NCBI GenBank assembly: GCA_024291935.2
Contig: CM044319.1
Coordinates: 71,506,001-71,570,000, forward strand
Source: Okapia johnstoni
Lineage: Eukaryota > Chordata > Mammalia > Artiodactyla > Giraffidae
DNA length: 64,000 nt
Direction of reading: 5' to 3'
The notes under the pieces: generated by a model
Database searches by the model: none
The model's input: the letters and a program-made list of their open reading frames with translations, nothing else
What the model was told of the DNA's origin: nothing
Made by a program: the position numbers and the translations under genes
Shown here: positions 1 to 11,624 of the stretch, piece after piece
Layout of the letters: each line of letters opens with the position of its first letter
Numbering within the stretch: the first letter of the stretch is position 1

Positions 1-305
1 TTTGACTCTTGTCTCCATTAATTATTGACCTTGCACAACTTATTTAGTCTTAATTTCTCCTCTGAATTACAGGACAAATTTCTGCTAAATGCTCAAAAGC
101 TGAAGATCTTCAAAAGATGATCAATGTCTTCAACATATTATTTTTAGTTCAGTTATAAAAAAGTTATAAATATTTTGTTATTTTGTGTAGTTTAGGAATG
201 CAAGCAAATAATATGCAAGGAAATACACATCTGATATCAGAGTTGATAAATTAAAAGCGGTGCTGCACAGTACGTAAAGTTGTAGACTCCAGTCAGACTG
301 CCTAT

Positions 306-890
306 TATAGTCTGAATAACGGCCCCTTTAGCCTATATGTTGAAATCTTAACTCCCAGTATATTAGAATGTGACTGTATTTGAAGTCTGGTCTTTAAAAA
401 GTTAATCAAATTAAAATGAGTTCATTAGGGAGGCCATAATAAAATGACTGCTAGCTCACAGTGACTCAAACTGCAAAGAATCTGCCTGCAATGTGAGGTT
501 TGCAAACTCAGGTTTGATCTCTGGCTTGGGAAGATTCCCTGGAGAAAGGAATGACTGCTCACTCCAGTATTCTTGCCTGGAGAATTCCATGGACAGAGGA
601 GACTGGCGGGCTACAGTCCACGGGGTCACAAAGAGTAAAAGATGATTGAGAGACTAACACATTCTTAAAAAAAAATCTTTAGAACACAGACACACATGCA
701 GGGAAGATGATGAGAAGAGACGTAATGAGAGGACAGTCATCTACAAGCCCGTGAGAAAATCAGGAAAAAACAGCCCTGTCAGCAACTTGATCACAAGTTT
801 CTAGCCCCCATAATTGTGAGAAAATGAATTTCTGTTTAAGACATCCTGTCTATGGTAATTTGTTATGGCAGCCCTCACTAACTAACACAC
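306..890 (+). mobile_element. MLT1-type (MaLR/ERVL) solo LTR, split by a SINE
   Basis: The left part (about 306-451) and right part (about 663-890) resemble the two ends of a mammalian MLT1-class LTR. The left part has the usual opening around an 'agtctgaat' motif followed by a 'catatgttgaaatc'-like stretch. The right part has the closing segment in which 'tgagaaaatgaatttctg' precedes a 'ggtaatttgttatggcagcc' motif. A Bov-tA SINE sits between them. No internal retroviral genes are present, so this is a solo LTR relic. The family name is from memory of LTR features; the subfamily is not resolved. Confidence 0.65.
452..662 (+). mobile_element. Bov-tA SINE inserted in the MLT1 LTR
   Basis: A tRNA-Glu-like head ('aaagaatctgcctgcaatg', then a B-box-like 'aggtttgatct') is followed by the BovB-derived body ('ctccagtattcttgcctgg', 'ggctacagtccacggggtc') and a short A-rich tail. 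It is non-coding and depends on BovB enzymes for mobility. It is diverged, so it is not a recent insertion. Confidence 0.88.
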
Positions 891-899
891 TACCTTAGT

Positions 900-1060
900 T
901 CATGTTGTAGCTTTAAGCAGTGTTCCTTGAGTTAAAGCATTTATCCTGTGCCTCATTTTCTTTATCTGTAAACTAGAGACACTAAGGTGCAAATTGCTTA
1001 CGAAAAGGCCTGGCTTACTGCAGGCTCTCAGTATTAGCTGTTATTGATTCTTCTGAATAT
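900..1060 (+). mobile_element. MIR SINE fragment
   Basis: The core shows the MIR hallmark 'tgcctcattttctttatctg' followed by a 'taaactagagacac' stretch and a tail ending near 'ctcagtattagctgttat'. This is an ancient mammalian tRNA-derived SINE with no coding capacity. Confidence 0.6.
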
Positions 1061-1740
1061 AGAATCTTTAGTCTTCTTCAACAAGTTGCCTCTGTTGCAT
1101 AGCATACATTAAACTCTGCTTCTCTATTTCTAAAGAATAACTATGTATTACCAAATTTTAGATGAGAGATTTACTTGATACCATTTCAGTCTACAATTGA
1201 GTTACAATATAGTTTCACATCTGAGGTCTTTTATAAATATGAATGTTCCACTCTCAAAATGTAAAGGAGGAATGTGCCCTCATGAAATGACTATGATAAC
1301 AGCTGCTCCTCCTACAAAGCATCTGGGAAATGGCCTTTGAGGATTCAGAAGTTAGAGGTGACTGCTTTTGTGACTGGTCTGTTGTTATTTTTAAATGAAA
1401 AGGGTGAGCAGTTTCAGAAATAGTACAGCCAAAGTACCAGGCTTGAATTTTACAAGCCTGCCAAGATACACTTTAATATCCACGTAAATATTTGCCTGTA
1501 AAAACGGAAAACAAAAGGCTTAATTAATTCATAATGATTAAATATTTTCTTGAGTCATCTTTGCTGGTAAACAACAAGATCTTATGTTACTTACAATGTT
1601 CTTAATGTTCACTTCAAACAAACACAGCAGACTATGTACCTATAGCCACCTGTAGGTACATTTAGGACTACAGACATGATATGAATTGAGATCAGGGTCT
1701 TGAAAATAGGCACTAAAATGCTTTTCATATTTAGCACCCT
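1061..1740. other. Unassigned AT-rich sequence
   Basis: No repeat family, ORF or RNA structure was recognised here. It is ordinary single-copy-like AT-rich DNA. Confidence 0.5.
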
Positions 1741-1965
1741 TATCCAAGTCAAAACTTTCTAAGTGGATATTAACTATTTCTAATAACTATGTTAACTCAT
1801 ATTTATTTAGGGATTTCTGTATGTGAAATTTTTATAGGTCTTACATCATATCCTAGTCATATCAACTCATTAAGTGCTATTATCTCCATCATCCATTTTA
1901 TAGATGAAGAAACTAAAGTTAACTAGTATACCCAAAATAACATAGACAAAAAAAAGTGAATGAAG
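1741..1965 (-). mobile_element. MIR SINE, reverse orientation
   Basis: On the plus strand a 'taagtgctattatctcc' stretch followed by 'ccattttatagatgaagaaac' is the reverse-complement MIR core. It is diverged and lacks clear ends. Confidence 0.6.
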
Positions 1966-2514
1966 AAATAAAAAACAAAGGTTTGTCTTATTTCAGAGCT
2001 CTAAAATTCCAATCATTTCAGACATAGCTTTGGAAAATTGGTGTCAATTACTCCTTGAAAAGTAACATCCATTGCAATATGGGCTAAATTTTGACTTAGA
2101 AATACCATACTCTAAGTTTTCTTTATGCAAAAAGTATGCCAGAACACATTTCAAAAGAAACTACAATAAGATCCAGGTATTTCTAGATTCAAAGTATATT
2201 AAGATGTACAAAAATAAACTTAAAATTTTTAAAGAGTATTTTCAAAGGTATCAAGAAACTAGAGGTCTTTTCAAATGGATATGCACAATCAAACGAGACT
2301 CTATACATGAATACACAATATAAATAAACAAAACAGTACTAACGTAAAAGGGCTGAGTGCCATTACCAGATGGAAAAAGCAAGTTATCTGGAGAGTTACT
2401 TCTTAGCTATATTATCCACATCATAATACATGGTTACATATGTGTTCTTAGTCAACTTTTTGAGAAAAAACATTAAAGTCCATTATTTTTATTTAATTTG
2501 GAAACTAACCAAAT
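1966..2514. other. Unassigned AT-rich sequence
   Basis: An 83-codon open frame at 2072-2323 lies here, but it has no recognisable domain and A/T-driven composition. I see no gene. Confidence 0.5.
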
Positions 2515-2575
2515 TTATACCTAAAGATTTGACACATAGCAAGCATTTAATAAATATGCACTTGACTTTCTTTCC
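2515..2575 (+). mobile_element. MIR or L2 3' end fragment
   Basis: The short motif 'gacacatagcaagcattt' followed by 'aataaatatgcac' resembles the shared terminal sequence of MIR and L2 elements. It is too short to separate the two. Confidence 0.4.
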
Positions 2576-2607
2576 TCAAAAATGTTCTTAAGTCTCTGAT
2601 TTTAGCC

Positions 2608-2815
2608 TCAACCATCCATGCATTGGTGCATCCATGCATCTCTCCATTCATCTATCCAGCCAGCCATCCAACTACTCATTAAACAGCTGTCTATTATGTA
2701 TCTAATATGTAAGAAGTACTGTTCTAGGTGCTGGAGACACAGTGGTACTCAGAACAGACACGGTCCCAACTCTCATGGTGGTTACTTTCTCCATCACTTC
2801 CAATATTAGTCTAAT
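2608..2815 (+). repeat. (ATCC)-rich tract followed by ancient LINE 3' end
   Basis: About 2608-2680 is a degenerate run of 'catccatgcatc' and 'catctatccagc' type units. It is followed by 'tctattatgtatctaatatg', 'gttctaggtgctggagacac' and 'ggtcccaactctcatgg', a pattern seen at 3' ends of old mammalian LINEs (L1M or L2 class). The frame at 2618-2809 is simply this repeat read through. Confidence 0.5.
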
Positions 2816-3845
2816 GACTAGACTGGCATTTAGAAAATAAAAAAAAGTTTAACCAAGAAAGATATATAATGACTTGAAAACTTACTCTTATATGTGTGTT
2901 TCTTTAAGCATAAATTGTTATTTTAGAACTTCATTCATTGAACATCTCTTTATTTTATATAAAGTTATTTCATATTCTTTCACAAATTTCTTCCTTGCAT
3001 TTCTGAGAAAGAATTTACATTTTTCTTTTGACACATTTCTTACCAAGAGATGCACTTTTTTATATGTCTGTGTATGTGTGTTTTCAGCAGCCTCAAATAA
3101 ACAACTTCACTCTTAAATATTTCCCACCTTTTTTTTCCCTTTACTGAAATTTTACAGTGAAGAAATGACTAGTGTGCTCTAAGATGGCACATATATTACT
3201 TACAAGGTACAAAGTATGCTGATTCCAAAGTATTTTTTAGCTATCACATGTTTTGTCTATTTTGGCTTCATTCATTCAACAATGTGTATTTACAGTTCAT
3301 TAGAAGCTATGCTGTGTTTGGGGGTTAAGCACACAGGAACCTAGATCTAGTTTCCGGTTTTCAAATACACTTTCCTGAAAATCTCTTTGAAATACACATT
3401 CTTTTCAGATTTCTTGGAGAAATTTCATATTCTGAATGTGAAGCAAGAAGTTTATAAAATAACTTGAAACATCTAATTATACCAGATAGAGAGGATATTA
3501 GCACAAATCACTATTGCCATGTCAAAAGGGTTCAAGAAGCAATTAGAAGAGACCGTTCTTGGCTACTCACTGGGAAATCTGAATTTCAAAAATGATTAAT
3601 AATAACAAATGAATGAGTTCAATGAATACATTTAAATCTATGAAATCAAAATAGTATTGAATAAAAATGAATTAGTTACTTTGGAAAGTAATATAGAACT
3701 AATTAATTTTCTTAAAAAATAGTACATAAAAGAAAATAATCAAGCATTCATTGTTTTTTCTATATGAGTTATAACACTGAGTAACTGAATACTAGATCAA
3801 AGGCATGCATTTATAAACTATTTCAACAAATAAAGAAGAAAAAAG
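2816..3845. other. Unassigned sequence
   Basis: AT-rich DNA with a weak 'ttcattcattcaacaatgtg' motif near 3268 that may be another old LINE 3' end. Nothing else was recognised; the 80-codon frame at 2874-3116 has no protein-like features. Confidence 0.45.
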
Positions 3846-3849
3846 TTTA

Positions 3850-4015
3850 AATAAGTATTAATATTGGTTTATTAATTGTAACAAATACAGCATACTTATG
3901 TAAGATGTTAACGATGGAGGAAACTGAGTGTGATCTACATGGAAACTCGAGTCTTTCTTTACAACTTTCTTACAAACCTAAAACTCCTAAAAATAAAATT
4001 TATTTTAAAAATTAG
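3850..4015 (+). mobile_element. L1M-class (L1ME-like) 3' UTR
   Basis: The segment runs from 'ttattaattgtaacaaatac' through 'aagatgttaacgatggagg' to 'acctaaaactcctaaaaata' and 'aattagagaag'. This order is typical of the 3' UTR of old mammalian L1M/L1ME elements. No ORF2 is attached. Confidence 0.65.
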
Positions 4016-4789
4016 AGAAGTGTTAATCTGAATTTTTTATAATTAATGGTTCTAGGTATATAGTATCAGTGACTGGTCATTGCAAATGTTATCACAGTGA
4101 TAGAGGAAATTAGTAGGAGGTGATTCTCCATGGTGCTTCTGCATGGCTTGTATCAGCTTTTGTTCCAGATTAACTTTTCAAGGATGTGTGTAGCAAACAG
4201 GATTGGAATTGTTTTCCCCTCCAGGGTAGAGGGCAAATTTGCTAGCAGTCCTCTTTCGAAGAGTGAAATTTCCTAAGCTCAGAGTTCCATTGTGACACAA
4301 ATCCATTTTGTGTTCATTTCCCTGTCACCCCATGGAAACTGCCACAGGAGAGAGGGGAAACAATGTCAACATGAACTGATGCTGACTGCTCTGCCATGGA
4401 GTCTCAAATCCTCCACCAATACAAGTGCCAGATAATCTGTTAGTTTGCAAGCAGGCAAAAACCTCACAACTTTAACAGCGCTCACAACCAGTCATTATGC
4501 ACCGCTGGCTGAACACATCACCACCTATGGTTTCGTCAAAGGAATTGAATATGAATATGATGAAGTCTCAGAATGCAGCTGCCAATTTGGAGGACTCAGA
4601 GAGGGCAGAAGAACATGATGAACTCTACCATGAACAAACAAGCAACCAACCAAGCAACAAACAAAAACGGTGATTCTGGAAAACTCAACAACAAAAAAGT
4701 CTTCCATTATTATAAATCTTGAAAAAAACCAACAACTTTATAAAATTCAACAATACTGTCTTGGGATGCATACATCACAAGAAAGTAAC
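4016..4789. other. Unassigned sequence with a CAA/CAAA-rich patch
   Basis: About 4120-4440 is slightly more GC-rich than its surroundings but matched nothing I know. About 4622-4668 is a low-complexity CAAA/CAAC/CAAG patch. The reverse 60-codon frame at 4525-4707 is a by-product of that patch. Confidence 0.45.
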
Positions 4790-4985
4790 TTTATATAAGT
4801 AAGGCTGGTGGTTACTTGTGTAGAGAAATGGGTTTGAGATTAGGATGAGGCACATGGTTGAGTTTCTGGGGATGGTTAGCAAAATACTGTTTCTTGATGT
4901 AGACTAATAGTTATGAGAGTGTATGCCTTTATAAACTCCTTAGTTTTGCTTTGTGACATTTTCAGTATTTGTGTTGCATTTGTAG
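4790..4985 (+). mobile_element. Possible L1M 3' UTR relic
   Basis: The motif order 'actgtttcttgatgtagac', 'gttatgagagtgtatgc' and 'tgtgacattttcagtatttg' resembles the 3' UTR of old L1 elements. The match is weak and its ends are uncertain. Confidence 0.35.
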
Positions 4986-5894
4986 CACAAAGGTTATAAA
5001 AAGAAGTGATTAGATGGTAAACATAAGGGAGCACATAAAGGTGTCTCTATATCTCCATATTTTATCTACTTGATACCTGAAATTTAGGAATTGATTTCAA
5101 ATTGTATCTCACTATCAAATTCTCTCTTTTCAGACTCAAGAACTGAATATGTTAGTAAGGCACGGCTGTACAATCTAGGAAGAAAAATAGTATGTCTTAT
5201 GGCAAAGTGCATTGAGAGAGTCTGGTGTGCTCACAAGTCTCAAAGTCCCAAACTGAAAATTAGGCCAGGAAGACAGGAGATCCAATTGGAAAAAAAAGTA
5301 ATGTAGAAATTCAAATTTTTTATCTTTCAAGCAATGGGGATTTAATGGCACTGTATACAGGGAAATTAAGTTCTGATTTGTTTTGTAGAATTATCTGCCT
5401 GGCTGCAATGTAAAAGTAGGGCAGGATGATGAAAGACTGGTGGAGAAAGAAAAGTAAGAAAATTCTTGCCAAGCAAAAGCTGATGGTGGCAGTGAATAGA
5501 AAGTCAACTGGGATGAGATTCTAGCCATTTTTCTGAGGTGGAATAACAAGTATTTTAGTGACCTGCTGGATATGAGAATTAAAGAAAAAAACAAAACAGG
5601 AAATCATTGGCAGTTTGTTTAGCTTGGGAGATTTGATAGATGGTGCTATTGTTAACTGGGGTAAAGAACAAGTTTAAGTGACTTTCCCCAAATATAATAT
5701 GAACATTTGCTTTTCTGAAGCTAAATTAACATATTCTTATTTGAAATTATTTCAAATGATATTATCATCTGCATGTCTATTAAATCTGATATATGTTTCT
5801 GTGTTATTTTTTAACTTAAAAATTAATTGTTAGCAGCTGTGACTTAATATATATTTATGGTATAAGTTTAAACAGCCCAGAACATAGATATCAA
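4986..5894. other. Unassigned sequence
   Basis: No repeat or gene was recognised. The two 67-71-codon frames in it (5091-5306 plus, 5391-5594 minus) lack domains. Confidence 0.45.
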
Positions 5895-6328
5895 GCAGTG
5901 GTTCTGTCAGATGTGTTTCACTCTCCTTGGGACATTTGGCAGTGTCTGAGCCTTCAGGGTAACTCAGTGGTAAAGAATCTGCCTGCCAATGTGGGAGATG
6001 TGTTTGATTCCTGGATTGGGAAGATCTCCTGGAGAAGGAAATGGGAACGTATTCTAGTATTCTTGCCTGGAAAATCCCATGGACAGAGAAGCCTGGCGGG
6101 CTACAGTTCATGGGGTCACAAAAGAGTTGGACATGACTGAGCAACTAAACAACAGGAACAGGAATGGAGACATCTATAGTTGTCTCACCTGGAGTAGGCT
6201 GGCATCTTGTGGGTAAAGATCTGGGATGCCAATAAACATCATACATGCACATGACAGCCCTTGCCCACCCCCAACAGAGAATCTTCAGATCCAAACTCTC
6301 AATAGTGCCAAGACTGAAAAACCCTGCT
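5895..6328 (+). mobile_element. MER5A (hAT-Charlie MITE), split by a SINE
   Basis: The left piece starts with 'cagtggttctgtcag' and runs through 'gggacatttggcagtgtctg'. The right piece resumes at 'ggagacatctatagttgtc' and ends at 'actgaaaaaccctgc' after a 'caataaacatcatacatgc' stretch. Together these follow the order of the non-autonomous hAT element MER5A. It has no transposase ORF. A Bov-tA copy separates the two pieces. Confidence 0.78.
5950..6155 (+). mobile_element. Bov-tA SINE inserted in MER5A
   Basis: Complete head-to-tail Bov-tA: head 'ctcagtggtaaagaatctgc', body 'tattcttgcctggaaaatc', tail segment 'agagttggacatgactgag'. The frames at 5830-6144 (minus) and 5898-6140 (plus) are SINE read-through, not proteins. 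Confidence 0.92.
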
Positions 6329-7624
6329 ATAGATTTATTGAGAGGCAGTTGTTTAATTTTATTGCTTGTGAGTTTTCTAGAATTAGTGAAAATTAATAGT
6401 ATCCACTAATGTAATGTTAACAACCCATAAAATATATATACACTATGAAGAGGATTTACATGGATATTACCATAATGTCTATTTTCTTAACCTAAAGTTA
6501 TCATTATACATATCCATAAAAATAAGCAGGTAGAAAAAAATAGAGATAAAATAGCTATATAGATTGACAAAGAAGGCTGCATGGATAATGGACGGACAGA
6601 TAAATAAATATCTATTCATATGGGTAAATTATACAAAAACAAGCATTTTTCTTTCTTCTTCTTTTCCCACTTCATAACCTAATTTTTCAGTAGCAGAACT
6701 TTCTGTATTGATTTTTTTTCATTCACTGTTTAAAAAGCGTGCCTAATGCAACTGGAGGACATTAAGGCTAAGATATTATATTTAGAAATAAATTTATAAA
6801 TAAAGTCAGCTATTTTCTTAATAGACAAAATTTCCCTTTCTCTCTGAGAAGGTATTTTTTGCTAAAAAATTATATTTTATGGTCTCCAAGCTATACTTAG
6901 TAACCTCAGTTGCTCAGTAACTCAATAACTATGCTTGACAACTAGGGACATGACATGCTCATTAATGCCAGAGATGTTGATGTCTTTCTCATCTCTTAGA
7001 GAATGAAGAAGAGTACTCACTCCTCATTTGTATCACTTTCTTCACTGTCTATACCTACATTATCACAGCACTAATGCTTCGTATGCACATTACAACTTAT
7101 AAAGCCCTTCAACATAAATATCACATTGAACCTTCAACTGGCAACTTCTGCAACAATTCACTAAGTTTCAAAAGATATTTTTATAATTACGTTAAACTCC
7201 AAAATGTGCCAAGTATTTAAGTTCATGAACTACAAGAATTAGAAAGGAACTGATATTAATAAAATTACATCATAGGTGACATTTAACATTCTTAAATGAC
7301 AACACTGGAAAATATTTCACCTCCCTACCCTAAAACTTGTTCTTTTAATCCTACACTAATTTCCTAAGCAGGCCTCAATCCTAAATATCTGATGAAATCT
7401 CTACTAGCTGACACATGGATATAAAACTCATAAAATATTCATGCTAAGTTCTGTTTTCCTGACACAGTTACCTCAAATCCCTTGTAGAAAGTGGCAGTGT
7501 ATGAAAAGATAGATAAAACAAATTAGGTCATGGGGATTAAGTTTCTGTAGCAGGACATTTTCCTATTGCTCAAAATGAATTCTGCTGCTGTATTTCACAA
7601 CAATACTATGACTACCATTACTAC
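6329..7624. other. Unassigned AT-rich sequence
   Basis: About 1.3 kb with no recognised repeat, ORF or RNA. It may be single-copy DNA or repeats too old to recognise by eye. Confidence 0.45.
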
Positions 7625-7715
7625 CACTCTTACAATTGATTACTTTTATGAGCATCTTTGGCATTGTGCTTGAAGATTTAATTATTATTATCCCCATCTT
7701 ACCTTTTTAAAAGGC
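7625..7715 (-). mobile_element. MIR fragment
   Basis: 'atgagcatctttggcattg' followed by 'ttattattatccccatctta' is the reverse-complement MIR core. It is short and diverged. Confidence 0.45.
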
Positions 7716-8270
7716 CTGTCTAGTTTGATTTGTTCAGTTATACCAAAATTCCTCCACATAGTCTGTCAGCAATACCAAACCAACACAAGGCCAGTGCTGA
7801 TTACCTAATTTTCATAAGTAATTGTTCCTGCATTACCACAAAATAATTTATTGACACTGACATGCCATGAAAAGTGAGAAAACAATAGGGACAGTGTATG
7901 AAACCATTTTTTTGCATCAAAGGCCCTACTGCAAATATTGTTATGTATTCTGACACTAGATCAATATTTTCAATATTTTACCAAAAAATCTGCTAAAGAT
8001 GTTAGTATTTCTATGAAATTATATCAGTCCTAAAAAGTAAATATAAAAGTAAGTATATTATTTGAAAAAAAGAAAAAAGAATAATAGTTTACATTTACAA
8101 TAATTTTAATGACTCATATATAACTGATAAATATAATCTGCATTGCTACTGTTTTAAATTACCATAATGATATGAACATGTTATGTTCAAAAAAATATTT
8201 GTCTGAAATAATCACATTTGAATAAATGCTCTGGTGTTAAAAGGCATTTACCAAAGTAACAACTCAAGTT
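7716..8270. other. Unassigned AT-rich sequence
   Basis: No recognised element. Confidence 0.45.
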
Positions 8271-8281
8271 TTCCATTAGCT

Positions 8282-8302
8282 GCTGCTGCTAAGTTGCTTC
8301 AG
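8282..8302 (-). mobile_element. 21-bp BOV-A2 3'-end insertion with TSD
   Basis: The plus strand reads 'gctgctgctaagttgcttca' plus one base, which is the reverse complement of the BOV-A2 3' tail (the CAG-repeat end). It is bounded by 'ttccattagct' at 8271-8281 and 'ttctattagct' at 8303-8313, which agree at 10 of 11 bases. This fits target-primed reverse transcription that stopped after about 20 nt. Confidence 0.6.
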
Positions 8303-8313
8303 TTCTATTAGCT

Positions 8314-9289
8314 AAAATCAACCAAATTGCTATATATACAAGTTTTTATAAGTTATAAAGTAAATCAAAGCAGAGAACCAAAGAAGATACTCATTTCAGA
8401 GAAAATTAAAAAATAATAAAACAGAATTTGAAATTTCAAATAATTGAGGTAACATTGAAACTTGAAATAAAATTCTTCTCGAAGACTATAATATAATTTT
8501 AAAAGCCACTGGTTTTCATAAATATTTTTACAAATTTAAAGTTATATAAATGCATTTACTTTTACTCATGTTTAAAAAGCATAAAGTCATGTGTAAGGAA
8601 AAAAGGGCAAAATATATTTCTCATCACATTACATAAATTATTTCAATAAAAATCTTTCAATATTTAATTTAAACACTAAATTAAAAATATAAAACAACAC
8701 ACAATGACACAAGGAACATGTTTTTAAAATATTAGAAAATATATTTTACATAAGGTGTTAAATATCAATGTGTAATTATTTTTAAGTCTATTCATTTTTA
8801 AGTTTCATATTAAAATTTTGAAAATGCTACTTGTAAAACCAATACCCTCTATTTCTTTCTAAGGGCATTATAGGCTTCAGGACACATTTTGCTCAACTTC
8901 ATCTGAATTTTACCACATCATTATAGAAAGAGAGGAAATGAGATAAAGTGAATTTTAGGGTCATTAGTATTTAACTTTTATAAAATTTTATTTGGCTCTC
9001 AAACCACGTCATGAGCTTTAGGTATCATGTTATTTATTTTTATTTTTTTAACAGCAATCTTCTGTACAGTACCCAGCAGTATACTTTACACGTAATATGG
9101 TAATTATTCAATATTTATTTCACTGAGTTAAATGGGCTAAAGTTTCAATTATAACCCTCAAATTCTGACACTTAGGGTTTTAAAAGTAAAAATGCCTGAA
9201 TGGCTCCTTTGAATACATTCTAAACTTATAGAAATACCATTGTTCAAAAATCTTAACTTTGTTGAATTTGTTCAAAATAAACCACTCAT
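8314..9289. other. Unassigned very AT-rich sequence
   Basis: Nothing recognised. The stretch is dominated by A/T runs. Confidence 0.45.
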
Positions 9290-9490
9290 TTATTCATTCC
9301 ATATTCCTTCATTCAGTAAATATATAATGAATACTTGCCAAAGGCCAGGTCTAGGCTTTCTTTGTTTGGGATTATCTAGATGAGCCAAACCAAAAATCTT
9401 CTCTTTAAAATTTGGCATGCATCAGGGAATTGCAGTAAGTACATAAGTAGCTGCTCTTAAGGTAGAAAGTGCTATATAAGTGTAACAGAA
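9290..9490 (+). mobile_element. Possible ancient LINE 3' end
   Basis: 'tattccttcattcagtaaat' followed by 'gaatacttgccaaaggccag' resembles the 3' ends of old L1M/L2 elements. The match is weak. Confidence 0.35.
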
Positions 9491-9599
9491 AGTGATAATG
9501 TATTCTGAGAATTTTGAGGTGACATATATTAGCAAATTATGACATAATTCAGAGTAAAAACCATTATTCCCATATTCCCATCTTTTAATTATCATTTAT

Positions 9600-9876
9600 A
9601 ACCCTGAATGTTCATTGGAAGAACTGATGCTCAAAATGAAGTTCCAACACTGTGGCCACTTAATGCAAATAATCGACTCATTGGAAAAGACCCTGATGCT
9701 GGGAAATATTGAGGGCATGATGAGAAGGGGCAATGGAGGATTAGATGGTTGGACAGCATCACCGACTCAACGGATATGAGTTTGAGCAAACTCCTTGAGA
9801 TAGTGAAGGACATGGAAGCCTGGCACGCTTCAGTCCATGGGCTCAAAAAGAGTCAGACATGACTTAGCAATCGAAC
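9600..9876 (+). mobile_element. BovB LINE 3' end, 5'-truncated
   Basis: From 'aatgttcattggaagaactg' through 'accctgatgctgggaaatat' and 'gactcattggaaaagaccct' to 'gagtcagacatgacttagc', this is the C-terminal ORF2 and 3' tail region of BovB. It carries no endonuclease or reverse transcriptase. It is followed by an A/C-rich tract at about 9877-9930. The 71-codon reverse frame here is antisense read-through. Confidence 0.88.
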
Positions 9877-9930
9877 AAAAGCAACAACAATAACAAAACA
9901 CAACAAAACAAACAACAACAAAAAACCACA

Positions 9931-10590
9931 TGACAGATAAAATGGAAAAGTACCAAAGAAATAGCAAAATCTTAAAAATTTATGAGCATGGCCCCACAAA
10001 CAATGGGGCGAGGGCCTAATTAGTTTTATTACTAAACCAACAGAGGAAAACCCTATGAATGGATCAAAAGTAGATTTCATTGATAAAAAGAAATAAAGGG
10101 AATATGTTCTGAAGAAAACAGACAATGCAATGAAGCAAAGAGTCAAAAGGAAACCAAACTAGCATTATCTAATATTCAGTTATACTTTTTTCACATGGAA
10201 TTAGAATATCTTTATCTTGGTAATTTACTCCTTAGTTAAAATTATGCAGATAGCATTTAGCATTTTATATCCTTGATTCAATGATATGCTAAGGTTTACT
10301 TAATCATTTAGACTATTAATACATTTTTTCCTTTTTTTAAAAAAAAATTTTTCCTGTAGTGACCCTAACTATATAAAAAAGCTAGAGTCTGATAACCCAT
10401 GAAACAAATTTTATTGTAACTGCATTAAGGCTAATTAACTATGACATTAAACTACTGTATTTACACATTTTAAAATCCTTATAATCTATAAGGAATATGC
10501 ATATATACTTACATACTAAAATAATGTAATATAAAATTGATATTTTTATTTCGTTTTTTTTATCGCTAGTAATCATTAATGTTTGCCTTA
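9931..10590. other. Unassigned sequence
   Basis: AT-rich DNA between the BovB tail and the L1 3' end. The reverse 97-codon frame at 9853-10146 is made of simple A/T-rich codons and is not credible as a gene. Confidence 0.45.
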
Positions 10591-10984
10591 TTGGCTATTT
10601 ATTTATTTATTTTTAATCTATTTATTTTATTGAAGGATAATTGCCTTATAGAATTTTGTTGTTTTCTGTCAAATCTCAAAATGAATCAGCCATAGGTATA
10701 CATATATACCCACCTTTTTGAACTTCCCTCCCATCTCCCTCCCCACCCCACCCTTCTAGGTTGATACAGAGCCCCTGTTTGAGTTTCCTTAGCCATACAG
10801 CAAATTCCCATTGGCTATCAATTTTACATACGCTAATGTAAGTTTCCATGTTACTCTTTCCATACATCTCACCCTCTCCTCCCCTCTCCCCATGTCCACA
10901 AATCTATTCTCTATGTCTGTTTCTCCATTGCTGCCCTGTTAGTAAATTCTTCAGTACCATTTTTCTAGATTCTGTATATATGCA

Positions 10985-11620
10985 TTAGAATATGATATTT
11001 ATCTTTCTCTTCTGACCTACTTCACTCTATATAATAGGTTCTAGGTTCATCCACCTCATTAGAATTGACTCAAAGGTGTTCCTTTTTATGGCTGAGTAAT
11101 ATTCCATTGCGTATATGTACAACTTCTTTTCCCATTATTATGTTGATGGACATCTAGGCTGCTTCCATGTTCTACCTGTTTTAAACAGTGCTGCAATAAA
11201 CAATGGGATACATATGTCTTTTTCAATTTTGGTTTCCTCAGGGTATAGGCCCAGGAGTGGGATTGCTGGGTCATATGGTGGTTTTATTCCTAGTTTTTTA
11301 AGGAATCTCCATACTGTATTCCATAGTGGCAATATCAATTTACATTCCCACCAACAGTGCAAGAGTGTTCCCTTTTCTCCACACCCTCTTCAGCATTGAT
11401 TATTTGTAGACTCTGTAGTTTTGATTTGTGATTGTCTAATAATGAGTGATGCTGAGCATCTTTTCAAGTGTTTGTTAGCCATCTGTATGTATTCTTTGGA
11501 GAAATGTCTGTTTAGGTCTTTTTCCCACTTTTTTATTGGGTTGTTTGCTTTTCTTTTATTGAGTTGTATGAGCTGCTTGTACATTTTGTAAATTAATCCT
11601 CTGTTCGTTGTTTCATTTGC
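10985..11620 (-). pseudogene. L1 ORF2 C-terminal domain remnant
   Basis: Reverse-strand frames at 11390-11644, 11138-11362 and 11086-11274 carry typical L1 ORF2 C-terminal blocks: '[18 protein letters not shown]', '[10 protein letters not shown]' inside the cysteine-rich motif (about 11330-11400), and '[11 protein letters not shown]' before '[10 protein letters not shown]'. In the family this end follows the RT domain and is needed for retrotransposition. Here it directly adjoins the endonuclease. Frameshifts and stops separate the blocks, including a stop inside the cysteine motif. Confidence 0.88.
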
Positions 11621-11624
11621 TACC

